This document shows positions 57,924 to 64,000 of a stretch of 64,000 nucleotides of DNA, piece after piece. The stretch lies in NCBI GenBank assembly GCA_032209605.1, contig JASFXZ010000018.1, positions 3,413,904-3,477,903 of the forward strand. The letters run 5' to 3'. This DNA is from Mactromeris polynyma (Eukaryota > Mollusca > Bivalvia > Venerida > Mactridae). The translations under genes and the position numbers were made by a program. The notes below the pieces were generated by a model. The model was not told the DNA's origin and did not search any database. It saw only the letters and a program-made list of their open reading frames with translations. Position 1 is the first letter of the stretch. The number at the start of each line of letters is the position of its first letter.

Positions 57924-60900
57924 CTGTAAAGAGAAATACACAAAGTAATGATTTTGTGTTCATGATCATTATCATTGATGGAATTTGCATGGGATTCTTT
58001 TGAATATGGGATGAACTCATTACCTGAATTGATACGCTTATATATCGAACTCAATAGAACACAGAATATGTAAACTTATCTACAATGAATGTTTTGTTCG
58101 AACATTTGAAATTCTAGTAACCCATAAAGCTAGACAAATAGGTCCGATGTACAATAAGATCTGAACGGGTTGCAATTAATTGTATAAATTTACATAAAAG
58201 TGCTCCAGATATACCACCAGCAATGGCAGCTGTCGATGTACCCGTTTGTGATGAGTCAGCATTCTCAGAATTTTGTGATGACTGGAATTAAAACAGTTAA
58301 ACAAAACAGATATTGACAATACCTGAAATATATGGAAACTCATTCAACACATATTCAGCGATGGCACGTAGAAATCATACGAAGTAACTAATAACAAATG
58401 CCTAATCTAATTGTGAGTATGTATTTACAGAAATATGCATATATCTAAGTTTGATATAATTATGGGCAAGCAAGTTAATCAAACTTACGTTGGTGTCATT
58501 TGTTACCACGGTAAATGTTCTTAGCACCACGGGACCATCAACCATATTTTTGCCCTGATGATATGTTATCATTATCTTCACTGTCCTGTTATGATATAAA
58601 TATTATAAATGTTAGAACATAAAAAAGCATTTTGTGAAAAAAACATATACATATCTGCATTGCAATATCGAACATAATACAACAAGACTCAATATCTCTA
58701 CCGAAATGATCAGCAGTGTTTAAAGACGCCATGTAACAACCTCAGCCTGAATTTAAAGTATGTACGTACAATAATACTTACTATATTTTGATTATTTTGG
58801 CATGAAGGGTTACGATTGACATTAGGTAAAGTAATTTATGTCAAACATACACAATGTCATATACAATAATATTAAAATTGCGTTACATTTTTTCTTATCT
58901 TCTAATATGTCTATATGGAACTTTTAAACCAGCCAAAACTCTTTTTATTTAACAAACATAGTTTGATATTTGACGCGGCTCATTTTCGTCATCAAAATGA
59001 AACATGGGATTTTGACAGATCGGGGAGGATTTTCTCATAACATCTAAGTTTGATATAATTATGGGCAAGCAAGTTAATCAAACTTACGTTAGTGTCATTT
59101 GTTACCACGGTAAAAGTTCTTAACACCACGGGATAGTTTATAACAACAGTTATTGTCGACAGCAGCGTTTCTTAGCAGAAAGTCAGGAGTTAATATGTAT
59201 GGCAAACTATGTCAAATGTGATAAAAAATATTTCACCTGCAAGAACTACTTACGTAGATGTTTCGAAGGTTCCTGCATGTAACACAAACGTGCCCGTGAT
59301 ATTTTCTTCTGTTTAAAGTACGCCCGACACTTGTTTATAATTTGAAAATTAAGGAACACGCATGGAAAAGCAGGACTTTATGAACGCAAGTATGCCTTAT
59401 TCCATCAAACTATATTAGTCGGATCGTACTACTTACGTAGATGTTTCGAAAGCTCCTGCATGTAACACAAACGTGCCAGTGATGTTTTCTTCTTGTTTTA
59501 GTGTGCCTGACACTTGTTTATAATTTAGAACGAGTCCCATAGTATCATTAATACTGACTTTGATATATGTACAAATATAACTTATGATCGTAAATGTCGC
59601 AACCATTGTAGAGTTTTCATATATTTGGACATCTGTAAAGATCATGATAGTAATACAAACATAGTAATGCATATATATCCAATGTATAATACGTGGAAAC
59701 TTCGGTGTTATTTGCATTACACCATTTTATATTTTACTACAGTTTCAAATATTTGCCCTGTTATGAATACACAATTATAAAACTATATGGTTAAGCTATT
59801 AAACGCATAATGATTTAAGACCATTCCCAAAGTTCCGACAATTGATTAATTTTAGAATCACTCAATAATGAGCAAATAAGAAATATACATATGCATGCAA
59901 TGACGACAAGAAATCACTGTCCGACTGAGGCTCTCAATTGATTATTAGTACAACGCATCTAACTTTAAAAATAGTATTATTATGTACATACTGTAACTAA
60001 AATGAGTGGTACAAGTTCATTGCAACTCTTATATGTATCAGGGGTAGCATTGACAAAACATTTCGGTTCAATTATAAGATATATGTGTGATAGTTATGGC
60101 ATATAGGTCACTGTCTGTGCATTTCATAAAGAATCCTCATACCAGTTCTAGAGTAAGGACCGATACTGGACCTATGATTACACTTTGAATTTGTTTTAAT
60201 GATCATGAGTGTATGACACCGACTTAGAAACAGTTAAGGACTGAAATCAAACTAGAGATTCTTTATGAAACGTACAGTGTATGCATATCTGATAGTAAAT
60301 GCGTTTACCTGAACTCGGAGAAACATCAATTCGAAACAACACCGGATTTATTTCGGTAGGGTCAATTCGTATGAATGTATTGTTGGAGTTGTCTTTACCT
60401 TCTATGCCAACGTAAAATGTCTGTAAGAAATATATTCAAATAGTATCAAATCAAGAATACCTAATTTAAGCGAGTTGTGTTATAGACGTACCTCACCTTT
60501 ATTCACACTCATCTGTAATACATGTTGATACATACCGAAATATCGCCCTATGCATACCACGCACTTTCGACAATAACACCATACACCCATCTTATATACT
60601 TTTATGTGAAACCGTATATTCTTTCCCTATGCCCCATTAACTTCAATCCATCCAATCATTAGCCTGCATTTCAATCGTCTAAATCATCTGTACAATCTCC
60701 ATGAAATTCACAAGGATGGATGGCATTGTCCTATACAAATCATATTGCCTCATCATTTCCATAATAAGGTAAACTACATCGAAGTTTCAAATACGTGAAG
60801 TAATGATAGTTATAATTGCACTTCTAAGATATTGTAATGGCATCAGATAATACAACTGGAAAAATTGATATCAATAAATTGATCAATTATGGCAAATCAT

Positions 60901-62084
60901 GTCATCGTTATTCTACGTGTAGTACTGAGTTTTTTCTATAAGTAAAGCCCCCTTCCCACCTTCATGATATCCTGCCCGATCGACGCCGACCTGAAGATCA
61001 TGGAGCGTCTTTGGATGATTGGGGAGGTGATCGCGGTTGATCCCCATCACCCGAGAAGCGTCGGGGTGTGTCGTAGCGGCGTCGGGAAGGGCCTTTGGTC
61101 GGGACACAATTCAAATATTTCACGACCTACCCAGACCAAAGTGAAGGTCGTGGAAAGTCGTAACATAGTCGTGGTGACGTCGGGCTAATCGTGGTGAGGT
61201 CGTGGTGAGGTCGTGGTGAGTTCATAACAGGTAAGGGCAGGTCGTAGCGAAGTCGTGAAGGACCACGATCTTTGCCGACCACCTTGCGATCCCACCAAGA
61301 CCATACCACGACTTCGCTACGACCTCTCAATACCTGTTAAGACATGTTCCCGATATTAATAAGACTGCGATGCGATCGCGCCAAGACCATGCACGACCTA
61401 TGTTCACGTGGTGGAAATTGGCCACAGCAGCCAAGAGTAGCTAGCGTGAGTTGAAGGTTGTTGGCCATGTTTGAGAATGAAAGTCTTTTTTCAGCTATAT
61501 ATTTTACCAAAGTTGGTCTTGGTAGGTCGTAGATAGGTCTTAACATGATCGGTGATAACATCGTAGCAATTCGTAGGAAGTCGTAGTAGATAGTGGTAGA
61601 TCGTAACATAGTCTTGATTGATCTGACACGTCGTAGTGACGTCGTACGACCTTGTTACGATGGTTGTACGACCGTTGGTGAAAGGTCTTGACTCAGTCGG
61701 GATAGGTCGTGTTTTTTTGTGAAATTAGTGAAATTCGCCACCATCATCGCCGATCGTAGCAACTTTCCAACGTCGGCGTAGGTCGTGAGCAAGGTCGTGC
61801 AGGTGGAAATGGGGCTTAAGTTGTAACAACGGCAAAACCGGATGTTTTTTAAACTGCGATTAGAACGAAATTCGCTTATTTAATATTCAAGTACAACAGT
61901 AGCTAATAACGTCTTACCTCACCCAAAATAGATGTATTTGAAATTTTAAATACGTTTTGATCACTGTCCGTAAACGCGAACAGTTTCTGAAGTTTGAATC
62001 GGTATTTCGAAAACAAACGGCCCGTTTCAACAAGCTGGACACTACCTAGTCCACTTACTGTAACTAACAATCGGTATTGCTTAC
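57805..62084 (-). CDS. Gene D, 3' part: type I membrane protein with hemicentin/VWA7-like linker modules (5' incomplete)
   Basis: Six exons on the minus strand: 61918-62084, 60309-60420, 59437-59632, 58489-58585, 58215-58281, 57805-57923. They total 758 bases, two to complete a codon plus 252 codons with the TAA stop. They match exons 6 to 11 of genes B and C in phase, and the 167-bp and 112-bp exons match exactly in length. Modules: KQYRLLVTVSGLGS (exon 6), FYVGIEGKDNSNNTF (exon 7), a beta-rich exon 8 with several N-glycosylation sequons, exon 9, a short Ser-rich stalk, a transmembrane helix (AAIAGGVLIGVVIVVILYKK) and a charged tail ending NTAE. No mucin stalk. Exons 1-5 were not found between 62085 and 64000, so they lie further right or the gene is truncated. 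Confidence 0.85.
58215..58281 (-). CDS. Gene D exon 10 (stalk and TM start)
   Basis: 67 bp. Codes SSQNSENADSSQTGTSTAAI then AG. Acceptor attccag, donor GGTG/gtatat. Confidence 0.8.
58489..58585 (-). CDS. Gene D exon 9
   Basis: 97 bp, equal to gene B exon 9. Codes TVKIMITYHQGKNMVDGPVV then LRTFTVVTNDTN. Donor CAAC/gtaagt. Confidence 0.87.
59042..59133 (-). pseudogene. Truncated duplicate of gene D exon 9 and its following intron
   Basis: 59088-59133 repeats the 3' half of exon 9 (CCCGTGGTG to AACGACACTAAC type end, then gtaagt). 59042-59087 repeats the next 46 intron bases almost exactly (copy of 58443-58488). The 5' half and acceptor are missing. Confidence 0.8.
59254..59343 (-). pseudogene. 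Truncated duplicate of gene D exon 8 (exon 8')
   Basis: 3' half of exon 8 repeated in intron 8, from ATTATAAACAAGTGTC to ACATCTAC/gtaagt. In the exon 8 frame CTT is followed by TAA where the real exon has CTA AAA, so it is closed by a stop. It has no acceptor in the proper place. Confidence 0.8.
59437..59632 (-). CDS. Gene D exon 8
   Basis: 196 bp. Codes VQIYENSTMVATFTIISYIC and ends FVLHAGAFETST. Acceptor ctttacag, donor CTAC/gtaagt, phase 2. Confidence 0.9.
59633..60308 (-). other. Gene D intron 7
   Basis: Holds the MITE at 60109-60283. Otherwise nothing recognised. Confidence 0.55.
60109..60283. mobile_element. MITE, about 175 bp, in gene D intron 7
   Basis: Left end CACTGTCTGTGCATTTCATA then AAGAATC. 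Right end GATTCTTTATGAAACGTACA then GTGT. These are imperfect inverted repeats of about 27 bp. No coding capacity. Confidence 0.65.
60309..60420 (-). CDS. Gene D exon 7
   Basis: 112 bp. Codes TFYVGIEGKDNSNNTFIRID and ends DVSPSS. Acceptor cttacag, donor TTCAG/gtaaac. Confidence 0.9.
60945..61817. mobile_element. GC-rich foldback DNA element in gene D intron 6
   Basis: Ends AAGCCCCCTTCCCACCTTCA and TGCAGGTGGAAATGGGGCTT are imperfect inverted repeats of about 20 bp. Both halves are rich in GGTCGT(G/A)G words and, in the other half, their complement CACGACC / CTACGACC. Base composition is clearly higher in GC than the flanks. The frames inside (60964-61188, 61127-61330, 61337-61609) have no family resemblance. 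Confidence 0.65.
61918..62084 (-). CDS. Gene D exon 6
   Basis: 167 bp. Codes KQYRLLVTVSGLGSVQLVET and ends NTSILGE. Acceptor atttcag, donor TGAG/gtaaga. Confidence 0.88.
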
Positions 62085-62376
62085 CTGAAATGTAAACAGA
62101 CACACTAATCAGTTTCATAATATATTATATGTATTGCAAGTACAAATACATTGATAGAACAGTCCATTATTTCCCTTTCTAAATTTAAGCCCTGTCATAA
62201 ACATAGTGTAATTATATACTGAAAGGATAAAGCAACGCAGGGTAAACATTTGAGGTGATTTAAAGTGATGTGTTTGATGTTATATATAATATTTTTATAT
62301 GAGTATAAAACACATCTTTAATCAACAAATTACCAAAATAGCATTAGATCGCACTGTGAAATCGACTGACTCGTCA
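62085..62376. other. Presumed gene D intron 5, left part
   Basis: AT-rich; no exon 5-like segment (W.F....STWDV) found here. Confidence 0.4.
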
Positions 62377-62953
62377 GTATCACGTATGCCCCCCTCGCGC
62401 ATCTGTCACAACCTTGATTCTCCTGTACATTGTTTTCATCAGTGCATTTATCCTGTTCATGGGGATATTGTTCCACTATTCCAACAATGCAGTCCTGAGT
62501 TAGTCGAGTGTAAAGGGGGTTTTCCGACGCCCAATATCCTCCTGTCAAGATCGTCCCACAGATGCAATGGTTTGCGAGAAAGCACGAGTGAGAGGCAGAC
62601 CAACGTAAGGACAACGTGCTCGCAGACCAACCTCACGCAATCGACTCTTTACAGTTTTTGGGGTGAATGTGGCGATTATGATTGAATATCGTACTTATAG
62701 CGGTTTCAGTGGCAGTAACGTGGCGAATACGCATATGGGCAAGACGAATAGCCGTGTGTTGACGTCGCGACGTTACGCGCGGACGTCCCGATCGCGGTCG
62801 GTCGTTAACCCTTCTCGTTTCTCTCAGACGACGGACAATACGTTCTATGGTTGAAACATTCACATCGAACTATATAGCGACCTGTTGTTGCCTTTGACCT
62901 TGCATTAGCAATGCAAAAGCCTGACCCCTCTGAACTTCCGTCATTCGTAGCAT
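62377..62953 (-). pseudogene. Internally deleted Tc1/mariner transposase
   Basis: From ATG 62953 the minus strand codes MLRMTEVQRGQAFALLMQGQ, an in-frame TAG, then VSTIERIVRRLRETRRVNDR and PRSGRPRVTSRR, the helix-turn-helix region and GRPR hook of Tc1-like transposases. After a frameshift VGLRAR..PYVGLPLTR follows, and then WNNIPMNRINALMKTM and ending DARGGHT, the C-terminal end of the family. A TGA stands where the final Arg codon would be. The catalytic DDE/D core between these parts is missing, so it is inactive. Confidence 0.78.
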
Positions 62954-63600
62954 GATTGCAAGCGCTTGAACTTCAATGTAAATAGCGGAAAATGATGTGA
63001 ACCTGAAGAGTAGCAAGTGGTATGACAAGATGTTTCGCCGAATTTGTAATCATTATTCTTCACGTGTTTTTTTTTGTTGCTTTTTATCACTTTCTCTATG
63101 TGGCACGGTGCATTACACGGTTGAGTCACTGTTGGCACCTGTTTGAGCGCACAGTGACCAATATAGTCGTCTGACCGGTTTTCATAATTTTTGGTCAAGC
63201 GTTTAAATAAATGTAACCCACCGTTTCTTTAGTCTTTCAGTATATATGTACACACCATTCGTTTTTTGTAATTCGGGCGTGTAAGCATAAAGCGTTCTTA
63301 CAATACTGAAATTTGAATCGTTAAAACTTACTAGCAATTAATAGATTACACTTTATAGAGGTGTTAGTTCAAACTTCAAAGTACTCGTGCGTGGTGGTCA
63401 CTCGTAATAACTGTTATCATATCAGATAAAGAAAAGGTACTCTAAACGAGATACAGAAACACTAGCAGCCTTTCACAGACATCCAGGACAAATAGTTTAA
63501 ATATCAAAAAATGGCACAGTGTACGTATTCAATTAACCATTAACTTTCGGACATTATCTCACCGTCAAGGTACAAATAAATTAATTGTTTATCATATTAT
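62954..63600. other. Flank of Tc1 remnant
   Basis: Contains GTCACTGT and ACAGTGAC near 63125-63158 as a small inverted pair. No exon recognised. Confidence 0.4.
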
Positions 63601-63611
63601 TTACCTAAGAA

Positions 63612-63746
63612 TTACGTCGAAAATAGTCCTTGATGAGTAAAATTAGCCAATCTGAATTTGGAATTTGCTGAATTTGGAATTATATACATGTAATCAAAAC
63701 CATAAAGAGCACTGAGAAGAAGAGCAACTGTTCCTCTTGTCCCCAT
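63612..63746 (-). CDS. Possible first exon with signal-like leader (uncertain)
   Basis: ATG at 63746 opens MGTRGTVALLLSALYGFDYM, a signal-peptide-like leader in an open frame of 44 codons. If spliced after TATG/gt (a weak donor) it would join exon 6 of gene D in frame, but no supporting exons 2-5 were found. It may also be chance. Confidence 0.22.
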   Translation of the reverse strand: MGTRGTVALLLSALYGFDYMYIIPNSANSKFRLANFTHQGLFST

Positions 63747-64000
63747 TGTGTCACTACCCTGTATTTGTGGGGATACACGAAACTCGTCAAAGTGTCTACA
63801 TAGCTTATTAACGGCAAAACTACAACTACAACCCTATATTCTCGTATTGAAGAAATAACACAAAGCTATGTCTATCATCGAACTTCAGATCTAAAACTGC
63901 GTATTATTACTCAAGATGTTCACTTCCCCGAAAACACGTGATTAATCATGAATGGCTCTATATTACGCTTTTATTCTGTAAAGTGGGCACCGAGTCAGAA

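Noticed and set aside
60913..61609. Several frames in the GC-rich block
   Set aside because: They follow base composition and the repeated GGTCGT words inside a foldback element.

Overview
The window looks like nuclear DNA of an invertebrate animal, most likely a marine mollusc and probably a bivalve. The reasons are: AT-rich sequence, small exons with GT..AG introns, a family of secreted or membrane proteins related to the hemicentin/VWA7 linker region, many minisatellites, and miniature transposons with ends of a type I associate with bivalve genomes. There are no bacterial-style genes, and the species cannot be fixed from sequence alone. No database search was run: all family names come from recognising the protein sequence.

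The protein-coding content I could recognise is one tandem array of four paralogous genes, all on the minus strand, called A to D here from left to right. Gene A (exons 2244-2373, 795-856, 2-155) runs off the left edge. Gene B (start 26491, stop 13890, 11 exons, 691 codons) and gene C (start 50226, stop 37815, 11 exons, 412 codons) are complete. Gene D is seen from its sixth exon (62084) to its stop (57805). Intron phases are identical at every junction that can be compared, so the genes arose by whole-gene tandem duplication. Each predicted protein has a signal peptide, a short propeptide ending in a dibasic R-x-(K/E)-R site exactly at the exon 2/3 junction, then several beta-rich extracellular modules resembling the region between the VWA and Ig parts of hemicentin and VWA7, then one transmembrane helix and a short tail. 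No VWA domain is encoded. Gene B alone carries a large extra Ser/Thr-rich, mucin-like stalk of about 230 residues.

The rest is introns and intergenic DNA full of repeats. Seven large tandem arrays have units of 32 to 46 bp: 3757-8685, 10201-11390, 12577-13021, 14158-15278, 20840-21210, 21625-23350 and 40905-42215. Together they make up roughly 17 percent of the window. A dispersed repeat of about 330 bp occurs at least ten times, and the 35-bp array at 10201-11390 is an expansion of its tail. Other elements are several small inverted-repeat transposons (28982-29732, 33417-33683, 35963-36368, 60109-60283, 24551-24617, 23765-23863), a GC-rich foldback element (60945-61817), an element of about 1.2 kb (42912-44118), an internally deleted Tc1/mariner transposase (62377-62953), two reverse-transcriptase fragments (52568-52759 and 53708-53932) and two tRNA-derived SINE heads (near 49320-49390 and 51480-51545).

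The most interesting unit is the gene array itself: a set of VWA-less, probably convertase-processed, single-pass surface proteins that vary mostly in their stalk, transmembrane segment and tail.
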